From: Nitrosarchaeum sp.
GTDB taxonomy: Archaea; Thermoproteota; Nitrososphaeria; Nitrososphaerales; Nitrosopumilaceae
Direction of reading: 5' to 3'
Assembly: GCA_021414365.1 (NCBI GenBank)
Contig: JAIOOR010000021.1
Location: forward strand, 142,644-206,643
DNA length: 64,000 nt
In this document: piece by piece, positions 1-8,421 of the stretch
Numbering within the stretch: the first letter of the stretch is position 1
How the letters are laid out: each line of letters begins with the position of its first letter
Made by a program: the position numbers and the translations under genes
The notes under the pieces: generated by a model
What the model was told of the DNA's origin: nothing
What the model saw: the letters and a program-made list of their open reading frames with translations, nothing else
Database searches by the model: none

Positions 1-55
1 CTTTTTGTGCGTAAATCACTCTATTTTAAACACTTTTTTTCATATTTGATAAATA

Positions 56-1378
56 TTACAATACTTGATTTTGTGCCGATTTGATAGTATCTACTGTTCT
101 ATTTAGTAACATATCTAATTCTTTTTCAGATATTGCTAAAGGTGGTACGATCATTACTATATTTCCTAATGTTCGAAGATAAATTCCGTGTTTTTTTCCT
201 TCTTCAAAGAAAATTTTGTTAATTGATTTTTTAGGATGAATTGGTATTTTGCTTTTTTTGTTTTTGACTAGTTCTATTCCCATAAGCATTCCTTTGTGTC
301 TTACATCTCCCACTAAATCTAACTCTGTTAATTTTTCATAATATTCTTCAAAAATTTTTGATGTATTATGAATTTTTTTGATCAAGTTGTATTTCTGATA
401 TAGTTTTAGATTTTCGTTTGCAACTACCGCAGCTAATGGATTTCCAGTAAATGTATGTCCATGAAAGAGATGCTTCCATTCATTAAACTCTCCTAGAAAT
501 GAATCGTATACTTTTTTGCTTGCTAAAGTTGCAGCCATTGTCAAGTATCCGCCTGTCAGCATTTTTCCATATGCTACAATATCTGGAATGCTTTTTTGTT
601 CTGTGTATTGTAACATAGATCCTAAACGTCCAAAACCTGTAGCAATTTCATCTAGTACTAGCAACACCCCATGTTTTTTACATAACTTGCTAATTTCCAT
701 TTGAAATCCTTTGTGAAATATGTTTACGCCCCCTGCAACTTGTGCGCCACTTTCCATTACAAACATGGCAATTTTATCATCCTTTGAAAACTCTTTTTCA
801 ATTTTACTTATGCAAAAATTTTGATATTCTTTATAACTCATTTCCTTTGGAATTCTATACTTTTTTGGCACTGGAATTTGTATTGTTGGAAATAACTGTT
901 TTTTGAATTTGCTAAAAAATTCTGGAACGTATCCAACAGCCATCGTACCAAATGTATCTCCATGGTAACCATTTTCTAATGTCATGATCTTTGTTTTCTT
1001 TTTCTCACCGTTGTTTTTCCAATACTGTAATGCCATCTTTAACGCAATTTCCATCGCCGATGAACCATTATCTGAATAGAATACCTTGTGCATTCCAGGG
1101 GATATTTTAATCAAATTTGACGCAAGTTTTTCTGCAGGCTGATTTGTTAAATTAAACATTGATGAGTGTTGGATTTTTTTGCTTTGATTTTTGATTGCAT
1201 TGACTAACTCTGGTTTGGAATGACCCCATACATTGCACCACATTGATGCAACTCCATCCAAAAGATGATTTCCATCAGAGTCTATGAGCCACATTCCTTT
1301 AGCTTTGACGATCTCAGTAAATGACTCCCACTCTCTCATCTGAGTATTTGGATGCCATACAGAGCTCTTTAATTTCAA
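56..1378 (-). CDS. bioA: Adenosylmethionine-8-amino-7-oxononanoate aminotransferase
   Basis: PLP-dependent class III aminotransferase that makes 7,8-diaminopelargonate from KAPA using SAM as amino donor, the antepenultimate step of biotin synthesis. The 440 residues match the usual BioA length. Visible family features are the N-terminal WHPNTQM segment followed by a cofactor-binding SDNGSSAMEIALKMALQYW stretch, the LDEIATGFGR motif with the PLP-contacting Asp, and the AYGKMLTGG segment carrying the Schiff-base lysine. BioD lies 3.4 kb away on the other strand, so the pathway is present but not as one operon here. Nothing is damaged. Confidence in the family is high; the SAM-dependent assignment rests on overall BioA likeness and on the presence of bioD. 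Confidence 0.93.
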   Translation of the reverse strand: MKLKSSVWHPNTQMREWESFTEIVKAKGMWLIDSDGNHLLDGVASMWCNVWGHSKPELVNAIKNQSKKIQHSSMFNLTNQPAEKLASNLIKISPGMHKVFYSDNGSSAMEIALKMALQYWKNNGEKKKTKIMTLENGYHGDTFGTMAVGYVPEFFSKFKKQLFPTIQIPVPKKYRIPKEMSYKEYQNFCISKIEKEFSKDDKIAMFVMESGAQVAGGVNIFHKGFQMEISKLCKKHGVLLVLDEIATGFGRLGSMLQYTEQKSIPDIVAYGKMLTGGYLTMAATLASKKVYDSFLGEFNEWKHLFHGHTFTGNPLAAVVANENLKLYQKYNLIKKIHNTSKIFEEYYEKLTELDLVGDVRHKGMLMGIELVKNKKSKIPIHPKKSINKIFFEEGKKHGIYLRTLGNIVMIVPPLAISEKELDMLLNRTVDTIKSAQNQVL

Positions 1379-1454
1379 ACGATCATTATGTTATTAATTG
1401 AACTTAATAATTAAACGATATTTGTTTGGAGAATTTTTTACTTTAGATGCAATT

Positions 1455-1544
1455 TTATTTATTCTGTTTTTCTTTAGATTCATCTGCTCTGTCTCTGACT
1501 TTTTTCATTATGCAGTACTTGCGTAGACTGTTTAGTAGTCCCAT
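1455..1544 (-). CDS. Possible 29-residue basic protein
   Basis: A short ATG-initiated frame encoding a mostly charged peptide that begins MGLLNSLRKYCIMKK and ends in a Lys/Glu-rich tail. It is in the minus-strand gap downstream of other tiny genes. Composition (Lys, Arg, Asp, Glu rich, few rare codons) looks protein-like, but the frame is too short to be statistically convincing. No function can be suggested. It might equally be chance in AT-rich DNA. Confidence 0.3.
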   Translation of the reverse strand: MGLLNSLRKYCIMKKVRDRADESKEKQNK

Positions 1545-1649
1545 GTTTTTACTCTGTTTTATCTAAACTTAAAGCTTTATGATGTATTTGGAATTTAATT
1601 TTGTATGCCTAAAAATTGATAATCTATTTTGATTAGATTCACGTGAACT

Positions 1650-1760
1650 CTAATCGAGAATTTTGTTTTTTTCATGAGTTTTATCATGAATGCGAACTTT
1701 ATCAAATGTATCTACTGTTCCTTCCCACACAAAATCACAATTTTTGCATCTATATTTCAT
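1650..1760 (-). CDS. 36-residue C2H2-type zinc-finger protein
   Basis: ATG-initiated minus-strand frame of 36 residues starting MKYRCKNCDFVWEG and ending with an H-x3-H pair (IHDKTHEK). The order C-x2-C followed about 20 residues later by H-x3-H is that of a classical C2H2 finger, so it probably binds one zinc ion. A second lysine-rich frame of 37 residues (positions 1761-1874, minus) ends immediately upstream of this ATG and could be cotranscribed, but by itself it is weak. The target (DNA, RNA or protein) cannot be told. Confidence 0.55.
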   Translation of the reverse strand: MKYRCKNCDFVWEGTVDTFDKVRIHDKTHEKNKILD

Positions 1761-2001
1761 CTATTTTTCTACCTGGATTGATTTCTTGTTTTCTATTGAT
1801 TTTGTTGTAATTTTATCTGATGTTTTGATCTTAAATGAATCTAATTTCAATTTTGCAATTATTTTTTTTATCATATTTACTTAGGCTTGAATCTCCATAT
1901 AAAGTCAGAACTTTTCCATGTTGTTTTTTACAATTCTGCATTTCATCAATTTCTATGGATGTTATCTGCCGGTATATATACAACTTAGGTGAATAATTGA
2001 T

Positions 2002-2142
2002 ATGGAAAGTAAGACTATGATCACATTAAATGATTTAAGATCATGTGATGGATGTGGTAATGTATTTTTAAAAAAAATGGCAGATAAAATAACTAATCGT
2101 TGTCCAGCATGCAATGTATGGAAAAAAGAAATCGTGTATTAA
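2002..2142 (+). CDS. 46-residue zinc-ribbon protein
   Basis: Small ATG-started frame with two Cys pairs, SCDGCGN and RCPACNV, about 20 residues apart, the layout of a four-Cys zinc ribbon. It lies 13 bp before another four-Cys protein on the same strand (2156), so the two are probably cotranscribed. Thaumarchaea carry many such orphan ribbons; the function is unknown. The spacing and conserved Gly after each CxxC make a chance ORF unlikely. Confidence 0.6.
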   Translation: MESKTMITLNDLRSCDGCGNVFLKKMADKITNRCPACNVWKKEIVY

Positions 2143-2155
2143 CTGGAATGAATTA

Positions 2156-2299
2156 ATGTCAATACGATGTAAAGTCTGTAACACAGCAAAGATTATTGTC
2201 GCTAATAAGTTAAACTCTGATGTTAATTGGGAATGCCAAACATGTGGTAATACCCTTGATGTGAATGGTCATATTGTAGCATCAAATTTACAAAAATAA
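2156..2299 (+). CDS. 47-residue zinc-ribbon protein
   Basis: The frame opens further upstream, but the ATG at 2156 is preferred because an earlier start would overlap the preceding gene and add residues outside the ribbon. The product begins MSIRCKVCNTAKI and has a second pair, CQTCGN, 20 residues later, which is a compact four-Cys ribbon. It sits 13 bp downstream of the 2002-2142 ribbon gene, suggesting a two-gene unit. No recognisable family beyond zinc ribbon. Confidence 0.6.
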   Translation: MSIRCKVCNTAKIIVANKLNSDVNWECQTCGNTLDVNGHIVASNLQK

Positions 2300-2329
2300 T
2301 CTATTGCTTTAATTCATTTGTTTAATAAA

Positions 2330-2608
2330 TTAAATTTCATTTTTAGAATCTTTTTTAGTTAATTTTTTAATTGTTTTTTCTAAATTGTCAAATTCATGTT
2401 CGCCCCCAGAACGATTTTTTTCTAATTCGACAATTCTTTCTTTTAGTTCTGCATTTTCATTATTATTTGATTTAAGCAAATACTGTTTTAATGCTTCAAT
2501 TACTACATCTGTAATTGTTATTTTTTGATTGTTTGATTGTTCTACAAGTTTAGCATACAAATCCAACGGAAGAATAACCTTCATATTTTTTGAATTCATA
2601 CTTTTCAT
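2330..2608 (-). CDS. Ribbon-helix-helix (CopG-like) regulator with coiled-coil tail
   Basis: A 92-residue protein. Residues about 8-45 fit an RHH/MetJ-Arc fold: a short beta strand (MKVILPLDLYAKL) that would pair in the dimer and contact the DNA groove, then helix-turn-helix residues ITITDVVIEALKQYL. Residues 50-92 are Glu/Lys-rich with heptad-like leucines and isoleucines, probably a short coiled coil that extends the dimer. No toxin partner sits next to it, so an antitoxin role is not supported; a small transcription factor is more likely. Two in-frame ATG codons downstream (M4, M9) are alternative starts. Confidence 0.65.
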   Translation of the reverse strand: MKSMNSKNMKVILPLDLYAKLVEQSNNQKITITDVVIEALKQYLLKSNNNENAELKERIVELEKNRSGGEHEFDNLEKTIKKLTKKDSKNEI

Positions 2609-2667
2609 GTATTTTTATTGTTCCTAGTTGAATATATGAATAAAGATATTTTTTTAAAATAATGAAA

Positions 2668-2781
2668 TTATGCCGTTTTATCTATTGTTTTCTTATTTTC
2701 TCTATCTCTTTTACAAAAACTACAATACTCCTCAGAAGAATTTCTATTGATTGGAGTTAAGCAATCATGGCAGTATTTCAT
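2668..2781 (-). CDS. 37-residue four-Cys zinc protein
   Basis: ATG-started minus-strand frame beginning MKYCHDCLTPINR with a second pair YCSFCKR about 16 residues later. The CxxC-x15-CxxC layout indicates zinc binding. The C-terminus is Lys-rich. It is one of three small genes in a row on this strand (2668, 2857, 2970), which suggests a family of short ribbon proteins with local duplication, though sequence identity between them is low. Function unknown. Confidence 0.6.
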   Translation of the reverse strand: MKYCHDCLTPINRNSSEEYCSFCKRDRENKKTIDKTA

Positions 2782-2856
2782 GATTTTAATATGTCATACC
2801 AAGTATATTAGGAAATTATTGGGGATTTTTTAGTACTAATTCATTACTGCAAAATT

Positions 2857-2973
2857 CTAGCATTTCCTACTCCCACATGACTCACAAATCCAAAAAACTG
2901 TGTTTGTATTTTCAATGATTTCTTCTCTTTTTTTCATAATTCTATAACAATCAAAACAAATCTCTGTCTTCAT
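2857..2973 (-). CDS. 38-residue four-Cys zinc protein
   Basis: The product starts MKTEICFDCYRIMKKRE and ends ICESCGSRKC, a CxxC pair at each end with a charged helix between them. Its ATG overlaps the TGA of the upstream 56-residue gene (ATGA overlap), strong evidence that both are translated from one message. The role is unknown; a zinc-stabilised helical hairpin is the simplest structural guess. Confidence 0.62.
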   Translation of the reverse strand: MKTEICFDCYRIMKKREEIIENTNTVFWICESCGSRKC

Positions 2974-3140
2974 TTTTCTGTAGTTTTTACAACTTGCCCA
3001 CGCTTATACTCATTATAATATCCGATGCATGCGTTAAGCTCCTTTAAGAATCCGTCATTTTCAAAATCACCTTCTTTCAAATCTGTCCAATATGTCAGAA
3101 TATCTTGTTTTAGTAATTCTAATGTTTTTTCCTGCATCAT
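2970..3140 (-). CDS. 56-residue small helical protein
   Basis: Frame beginning MMQEKTLELLKQDILTYW; the second ATG is an equally good start. The protein is acidic-basic mixed, predicted mostly helical, with one Cys. It overlaps the next gene by four bases (ATGA), so translation is probably coupled with the zinc protein at 2857. I recognise no family. The overlap and regular amphipathic pattern are the main support. Confidence 0.5.
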   Translation of the reverse strand: MMQEKTLELLKQDILTYWTDLKEGDFENDGFLKELNACIGYYNEYKRGQVVKTTEK

Positions 3141-3225
3141 TATTCTACGTTTTACTCTGATACATACCCATTGGTAAGGTGTTTTTAGAAGAAGAATTTT
3201 ATCATTATGTGATTCAGATATCTTG

Positions 3226-4035
3226 ATGAAAAAATTTCAGATTGTTGTTATTTTCTTTTTAATTTCAATGTCTCTTGTCTCTCAATCATATTCACAACAA
3301 ATTGCTAGAGGGTCTCGCCCATCTTATGTATATGATAATGCTGATGTGATAAGTAGCGAATATGAGTCATTATTGGATAACTATCTAAGAAAGGTAGATG
3401 ATGCAGCTTCAGTTGAAATAGTCATCTGGACAACTGATAGTTTCTATGGTCACGGAATCAAAAAAGACAATCAAGAGATTCATGATAGAGATATGCTTGC
3501 AAATTATATTTTCAATGACGTTTCTCTAGGTGGAATAAAGGGCATAGGTAAAGCCGATAAAAATAACGGTATCTTGATCTTGCTATCAAAGCAACAAGAT
3601 ACTTCTGGAGGATCTATGCGAATTGAGGTAGGTAGAGGACTCGAAGGAGACATCACAGACGGTACTGCAGGTTTGATACTGGATTCTTATTTAGTTCCAG
3701 CAATGCAATCGTTTCGTGAAACAAACAATGTCCAAGTTTTTGATCAAGCATTTCTCAACACCGTGATATCTCTATCTGAAAAAGCAGGTTATTCAAACAA
3801 TGATCCAAATTATGTTCCAACCGACTCTTTAAAAGATCAAAATGACTCTGAATTACAGAATTTGATTTCGATTTTGCCTTTTATCATCATGTTTATTTTT
3901 ATATTTATTATTTCACGTAGACGAAAACGCGGTGGCTATTTTGGAGGATTCATAGGTGGAGGAGGATTCGGTGGCGGTGGAGGAGGATTTGGCGGCGGTG
4001 GAGGTGGCTCTGGTGGTGGAGGCGCTGGAAGATAA
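3226..4035 (+). CDS. TPM-domain (YgcG-like) membrane protein with glycine-rich tail
   Basis: The product has a signal peptide (residues 1-24, ending SYSQ), a TPM domain at about 30-185 (YVYDNADVIS opening, VEIVIWTTDS strand, NNGILILLS strand, then the IEVGRGLEGDITDG segment typical of the family), one membrane helix near 210-228, a basic RRRKRGG stop-transfer, and a Gly-rich C-terminus of about 30 residues. A TTG codon precedes the chosen ATG directly. Proteins of this type are usually encoded beside LemA, as here (LemA starts 40 bp downstream). The biochemical role is unsettled; some TPM proteins act in membrane-protein or photosystem repair or show acid phosphatase activity. Confidence 0.85.
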   Translation: MKKFQIVVIFFLISMSLVSQSYSQQIARGSRPSYVYDNADVISSEYESLLDNYLRKVDDAASVEIVIWTTDSFYGHGIKKDNQEIHDRDMLANYIFNDVSLGGIKGIGKADKNNGILILLSKQQDTSGGSMRIEVGRGLEGDITDGTAGLILDSYLVPAMQSFRETNNVQVFDQAFLNTVISLSEKAGYSNNDPNYVPTDSLKDQNDSELQNLISILPFIIMFIFIFIISRRRKRGGYFGGFIGGGGFGGGGGGFGGGGGGSGGGGAGR

Positions 4036-4075
4036 TACCATAAAATAATATGTCTCCCTCATTTAGGTAAGTTAC

Positions 4076-4687
4076 TTGGTTAGTAAGAAAATAATTGGCA
4101 TAATTGTGGGAATTGTAATTATTGCCTTAATGTTTGGTATATTGTATGGAATGTATTTTTCCGGTTATAATTCTGCACAAATTAAAGATGAACAAATAAA
4201 AAAATATGCTGCAGATGTTGATGTACAATTACAACGACGATATGATTTAATTCCAAATCTAATTCAATCCGTAAAGGGATACATGCAATTTGAAAAAGAT
4301 GTACTTGAACAAATCACAAAACTACGTTCTCAATGGCAAACATCTTCAAGCACAAATGAGAAAGTACAACTAAGTAATCAAATAGAACAGGCACTAAGCA
4401 AAATTATTCTAACATATGAAAATTATCCTGAACTAAAGTCTGATACCACAGTTACAAGATTAATGGATGAGCTAGCAGGAACTGAAAATAGAATATCTGT
4501 TGCAAGAACCTATTACAATGATGGTGTTAGAGACTTTAACATCAACATTAGAACATTTCCAAACAATGTATTTAATCAAAATGGATTTCTTGGATTGTCT
4601 CCATGGGGATTAGAACAATATCCAACATATGAGGCAACATCTGTAGCCAAAACAACTGTCCCTAAAGTTGATTTGACTGTTCCTTAA
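4076..4687 (+). CDS. lemA: LemA family membrane protein
   Basis: 203 residues with an N-terminal membrane helix (residues 5-27) and a helical LemA domain. Diagnostic features are the DVQLQRRYDLIPNLIQSVKGYM segment near residues 50-70 (each part under the usual LemA pattern, RRxDLIPNL), a central LMDELAGTENRISVARTYYN segment and the FNINIRTFPNNVF strand near the end. There is no ATG at the head of the frame; the TTG at 4076 places the helix directly at the N-terminus and is the best start. It pairs with the TPM protein upstream, a very common association in bacteria and archaea. Its exact function is unknown. Confidence 0.9.
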   Translation: MVSKKIIGIIVGIVIIALMFGILYGMYFSGYNSAQIKDEQIKKYAADVDVQLQRRYDLIPNLIQSVKGYMQFEKDVLEQITKLRSQWQTSSSTNEKVQLSNQIEQALSKIILTYENYPELKSDTTVTRLMDELAGTENRISVARTYYNDGVRDFNINIRTFPNNVFNQNGFLGLSPWGLEQYPTYEATSVAKTTVPKVDLTVP

Positions 4688-4759
4688 TTTTGTTTCCAGA
4701 CGTATTTTATAATTAATAGGACTATACAATTATCTATCTCCAAATATATTGAATTACCA

Positions 4760-5446
4760 TTGAAATCATTATTTATCACGGGAACTGATACGGACGTAGG
4801 AAAAACATACTTTACCGCTGGCCTTGCCGTGACTCTTCGTAAAATGGGCATTGACATAGGAATAATGAAGCCTTTTGCTGCAGGAACTGCACAAAAAACT
4901 GGATTCAAATCCGAAGATGTAGAAATTTTAGCAAAAGCAGCTCAAGTAAATGATCCTGAGTCCTTGTTAAACCCACAATTTTTTCCAATCGCAGCTTCTC
5001 CTTACACTGCATCAAAAAATTTGAAAATAAAACCTAACATCAAACTAATCTTAGAGAGATTCAAAAAATTATCTAAATCACATTCAATGTTGCTAGTTGA
5101 AGGAATGGGTGGTATAATGACTCCAATTCTTAAAAATTATTTTGTATCTGATTTAATCAAAGACATGAAATTATCTACAATAATTGTCACTAGAACAAAA
5201 GTTGGAACTGTTAATCATACTATAATGACTTGTAAGATGTGTGAAAAATACAAAATTTCGGTAAATGGGATTATAATTAATAATTTTGATGCTAATGGGT
5301 ACAAAATTAAAGAATTAAAAAGAGATTTGGAAAGTTTAACTGGTTTTCCTGTAATTGGAACAATTCCATTTATTGATGATATGAGTGATGCATCTCTTTA
5401 TAGTGTATTTAAAAAAAATGTTGATTTTAAATCAATACTGGGTTAA
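4760..5446 (+). CDS. bioD: ATP-dependent dethiobiotin synthetase
   Basis: Closes the ureido ring of dethiobiotin from diaminopelargonate, CO2 and ATP. The 228 residues carry the P-loop-like TGTDTDVGKTYFTAG at residues 7-21, the MKPFAAG segment with the substrate lysine, the LLVEGMGGIMTP segment, and IIVTRTKVGTVNH towards the end. Length is normal. The start is TTG at 4760; no ATG gives the full P-loop. With bioA (56-1378) it supplies two of the late biotin steps; a bioB gene is not in the window. Upstream of the start is an A/T-rich stretch that could hold a TATA box. Confidence 0.92.
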   Translation: MKSLFITGTDTDVGKTYFTAGLAVTLRKMGIDIGIMKPFAAGTAQKTGFKSEDVEILAKAAQVNDPESLLNPQFFPIAASPYTASKNLKIKPNIKLILERFKKLSKSHSMLLVEGMGGIMTPILKNYFVSDLIKDMKLSTIIVTRTKVGTVNHTIMTCKMCEKYKISVNGIIINNFDANGYKIKELKRDLESLTGFPVIGTIPFIDDMSDASLYSVFKKNVDFKSILG

Positions 5447-5449
5447 TTT

Positions 5450-5995
5450 TTAAATTCGTAAAATTTTCAATTTCGTATCTCCCTGAACATTGACAAATTG
5501 TCCAATGTCGTAAATTATTTTTGAAAATGTTTCATTTTTCTTTGCAATTATGTATGTCTTGTTTTGAAAATCTAATTTTTCTGTAACTACTATCCAAATA
5601 TTGTCTTTTATTGGTTGAATTTTTTCTAATTGATCTATTTTCTGCTTTATGATCTTTTTGTCATTGGTTTTTGGAATACATAATATCAGAGTTTTTTTTG
5701 GATCAATTTGAAGTGTTTTTAAATTTGGTATTATAATGTCTATCTTTATTCCATTATGCTCTATTTTTCTTTGACTTGATATTAGCGCATTTGTCAAAAT
5801 ATAGTGTAACAATCCAGTGGCAAGAATTCCTAAACTTTCTTCTTTTTCCCCCATGGAAATTACTTTATTGTAACAATTTTCTAAAACATCTTCAATTATC
5901 TCTATAAATTTTGATTGAGATGTCCATTCTTGAATTCTCTCTGATTTTAGGTAATCAAATAGTAAATCTTTGATCAGATTTTGCTCTTCTTGCAT
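5450..5995 (-). CDS. Conserved-looking hypothetical protein beside HMG-CoA synthase
   Basis: A 181-residue soluble protein, no signal peptide or membrane helix. The first half is helical and acidic (EEQNLIKDLLFDYLKSERI), the second half alternates beta strands and Lys-rich turns (TLILCIPKTNDKK, IWIVVTEKLDF, TYIIAKKNETF). It begins only four bases after the HMG-CoA synthase stop on the same strand, so it is almost certainly in the same operon. No catalytic motif stands out and I do not recognise a family. A C-terminal RNase-like or Rossmann-like alpha/beta fold is possible but unproven. Confidence 0.6.
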   Translation of the reverse strand: MQEEQNLIKDLLFDYLKSERIQEWTSQSKFIEIIEDVLENCYNKVISMGEKEESLGILATGLLHYILTNALISSQRKIEHNGIKIDIIIPNLKTLQIDPKKTLILCIPKTNDKKIIKQKIDQLEKIQPIKDNIWIVVTEKLDFQNKTYIIAKKNETFSKIIYDIGQFVNVQGDTKLKILRI

Positions 5996-5999
5996 TAGT

Positions 6000-7394
6000 T
6001 TATTCGTTGAAAATGTATCGTCTTTCGCCTCTTGACTCAGTTGTGGTATTTACATCCACTAAGATGAATTCTCTTTTTGTATTGAGCATTGATTCTTCTG
6101 GGGAGAGTTTGTTTTCATGGAGTATTTCGTATTCTTGCAGTGTGAGTTTTCTTCTTGGAGCAAGCTCTGCTTCTAAATTCATATCTTTTACAATTTCTTC
6201 ATATTGGGGCTGAATTAAACCACTAAATACCATTGCACTACTACCACTTCCATATGATCCAAATCCGACACGTTTTCCATTTAGATCAATTCCTTTCTGA
6301 TATTCAAATTCAAGACAGCTTCTAAATCCAAGATACAATGACGCTGTGTATAAATTTCCAATCATCTTTGATGCAATTAACGAACTTGCAAGTTTTGATT
6401 CGTATACTTCTTGGAATTCTCTAGTCTTTGTAAATAGTTTTGTAAATTCATGGTCTTTTGCCATGAATTCTTCATCTCCTAGTACAGATTCAATTGTACC
6501 ACGTGGATCTTTTGGTATTGGTTCTGGTTTTCCTATTTCTTGAATTATTTTTTTCCATCTGGGGAGTTGACGCCATTCATGTCTTACCAGATATGCAAGA
6601 GCTTTTTTGCCCATGTTGCTATAAGGTAAGTGCATGTTAAGATAATCCATATGATCTAGTATTGTCTCGCCTGGTTCTAATTTTATTAATCCTGATGACA
6701 ATGCTTTCTTTTTGTAAGTTTCAAGTGCTTTTCTTACTTGAATCATGTACAAAAGATTAGAGTATTGTCCGTGTACAATAGGTGTTTCTTTTCCAAACGG
6801 TCTGTAAAAATCATATTCGTCTTTAATTGATGTGGCAGTAACTTTAGGATCAAATGCTAATAATCTCGGCTCATCATTAAGTAACATCACTACTGCGCCA
6901 GCACCTTGTGTCATCTCACCACTAGAACCCATGTCATATTTTGCTATGTCTGATACTACAACTAACGCTTGTTTTCCTTCCGCTTCTCCTGCCCTAATCC
7001 AATTTGTATTATCATAAAGTGCATAAGAACCGCTAACACAAGCAAATTTTGTTTCTACTCCACCACAGTGTTCAAAAGCACCTTGACCGTAAACTTGTTC
7101 TAACATTCCAATTACATACGAATTCATTGCTTTTGATTCATCAAATGAAGATTCTGTGGATACATACAACCTACCAATATCATCTGGTGATAACTTGTTT
7201 TTCTTCATAATCTGAAGACATGCATTTGCTGCTAGACATGCAGGGTCTTGATTGGTATCTACAATTGCCATCTGAGATACTCCTAAACCCTTTTGCAATT
7301 TTTCTGGGTCTAACCCTCTCGCTTTAGCAAAATCAGCTGCATCTATGTATAGTCTTGGTATGTATATTGCAATGTCATCTATTCCAGCTGCCAT
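6000..7394 (-). CDS. Hydroxymethylglutaryl-CoA synthase
   Basis: Condenses acetyl-CoA with acetoacetyl-CoA in the mevalonate pathway that supplies archaeal lipid isoprenoids. The sequence shows the general base Glu in STESSFDESK (about residue 81), the acylated Cys in TKFACVSGSYAL (about 119), the HLPYSNMGKKAL histidine segment and the GSYGSGSSAMVFSG C-terminal motif. At about 464 residues it is of the eukaryote/archaeal length class. The ATG at 7394 has GGAGG eight bases upstream, one of the few clear Shine-Dalgarno sites here; a TTG just before it is not needed. The 5450 hypothetical gene follows closely. A thiolase suited to feed it lies at 22.4-23.5 kb. Confidence 0.94.
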   Translation of the reverse strand: MAAGIDDIAIYIPRLYIDAADFAKARGLDPEKLQKGLGVSQMAIVDTNQDPACLAANACLQIMKKNKLSPDDIGRLYVSTESSFDESKAMNSYVIGMLEQVYGQGAFEHCGGVETKFACVSGSYALYDNTNWIRAGEAEGKQALVVVSDIAKYDMGSSGEMTQGAGAVVMLLNDEPRLLAFDPKVTATSIKDEYDFYRPFGKETPIVHGQYSNLLYMIQVRKALETYKKKALSSGLIKLEPGETILDHMDYLNMHLPYSNMGKKALAYLVRHEWRQLPRWKKIIQEIGKPEPIPKDPRGTIESVLGDEEFMAKDHEFTKLFTKTREFQEVYESKLASSLIASKMIGNLYTASLYLGFRSCLEFEYQKGIDLNGKRVGFGSYGSGSSAMVFSGLIQPQYEEIVKDMNLEAELAPRRKLTLQEYEILHENKLSPEESMLNTKREFILVDVNTTTESRGERRYIFNE

Positions 7395-7505
7395 CAAGCT
7401 TGCCTCCGTCTATACTCATTTAAAGATATTGAGCTAATTCTATCTTACTCATTAGGGAATTTTTACAATTTTTTATATACTTTATGATGATAGATCTATA
7501 TTTTT

Positions 7506-8210
7506 CTATTTTTCTAACATGGAATTGAAAGTTTTTTCAAAAACATCATATGGCTGAGCTCCTCCGATCTTTGTTATTTTGTTATCTGGACTGATAACAA
7601 AAAATGCAGGTGTTCCTGTCAATCCAAGGTCTTTTGCATCTTTATTACTATTTACAATTGTTGGAGTATGTTTTGAATCCACCATACATTTGGAAAATTC
7701 ATCAATATTCAGGCCTACATCTCCTGCAAATTTAAGTAAATTCTTAGATGATGCCCAACCATCGTTTTCACCCGTCCAATTATTATACAAAATATCATGG
7801 TATTTCCAGAATAAACCTTGATCATCTGCACAGTGAGCAGCATGAGCTGCAGTAACTGAGTCTGCTCCTATTATTGTAAAGTCTTTAAAAATTACCTTGA
7901 CTTTACCCGTATCTACAAAGTTTTTGAATAATTCATCTTCTGTTGTGTGAAAAAACTGATTACAGAAATAACATTGATAGTCACCAAATTCTACCATTGT
8001 TATTGGTGCATTAGGATCTCCTAAAACAGGCGAACCATTTTCCATGAATGTGGCAAGTGTAATTTTTGCAGGACCGACATCTTGAGTCGTAGGCGTTGGT
8101 TTTACTGCAAGTTCTGGTTCATTATTTAGTAATCCAAATGAAAAAAACACTCCAACTATTACAACTGATGCAATTCCTGCACCTATTACCAAAGATAAAG
8201 GATGAATCAA
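7506..8210 (-). CDS. Membrane-anchored DsbA-like thiol:disulfide oxidoreductase
   Basis: 234 residues with an N-terminal membrane anchor (residues 6-28), a Pro/Thr linker, and a thioredoxin-like DsbA domain. The active site is C80-Y-F-C83 in EFGDYQCYFCNQFF, and the cis-proline loop is visible in LGLTGTPAFFVISP. The TTTEDELF and FKDFTIIG segments fit the thioredoxin_4 subgroup. It should act outside the membrane on secreted proteins, of which this genome region has many with paired cysteines. The start is a TTG codon; the true N-terminus may lie a few codons either side. Confidence 0.88.
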   Translation of the reverse strand: MIHPLSLVIGAGIASVVIVGVFFSFGLLNNEPELAVKPTPTTQDVGPAKITLATFMENGSPVLGDPNAPITMVEFGDYQCYFCNQFFHTTEDELFKNFVDTGKVKVIFKDFTIIGADSVTAAHAAHCADDQGLFWKYHDILYNNWTGENDGWASSKNLLKFAGDVGLNIDEFSKCMVDSKHTPTIVNSNKDAKDLGLTGTPAFFVISPDNKITKIGGAQPYDVFEKTFNSMLEK

Positions 8211-8421
8211 TAAACGTTGAATTTTTTTGAGACATTTAGTCTTTTGTACGGCAAATGTTTTTGGTGGTTTTTAAGATACTACATTTATTCATATTTTAAA
8301 AAAATATTGCATAAAATTTGATTATTGAATCAATTATTGTCTAGATGTATTTTCATCAGGTTGAATAAATTATTTTTATGGTGGTGGACTATTTATTCTA
8401 CCTTAAATATGATGATAAATA

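Noticed and set aside
1690..1884. 64-residue plus-strand frame
   Set aside because: Phe-rich composition without motif, and the minus strand carries a C2H2-type frame here with a better Cys/His pattern.
56..5446. Single biotin operon
   Set aside because: bioA and bioD face opposite directions and are separated by several unrelated genes, so they are not one transcription unit.
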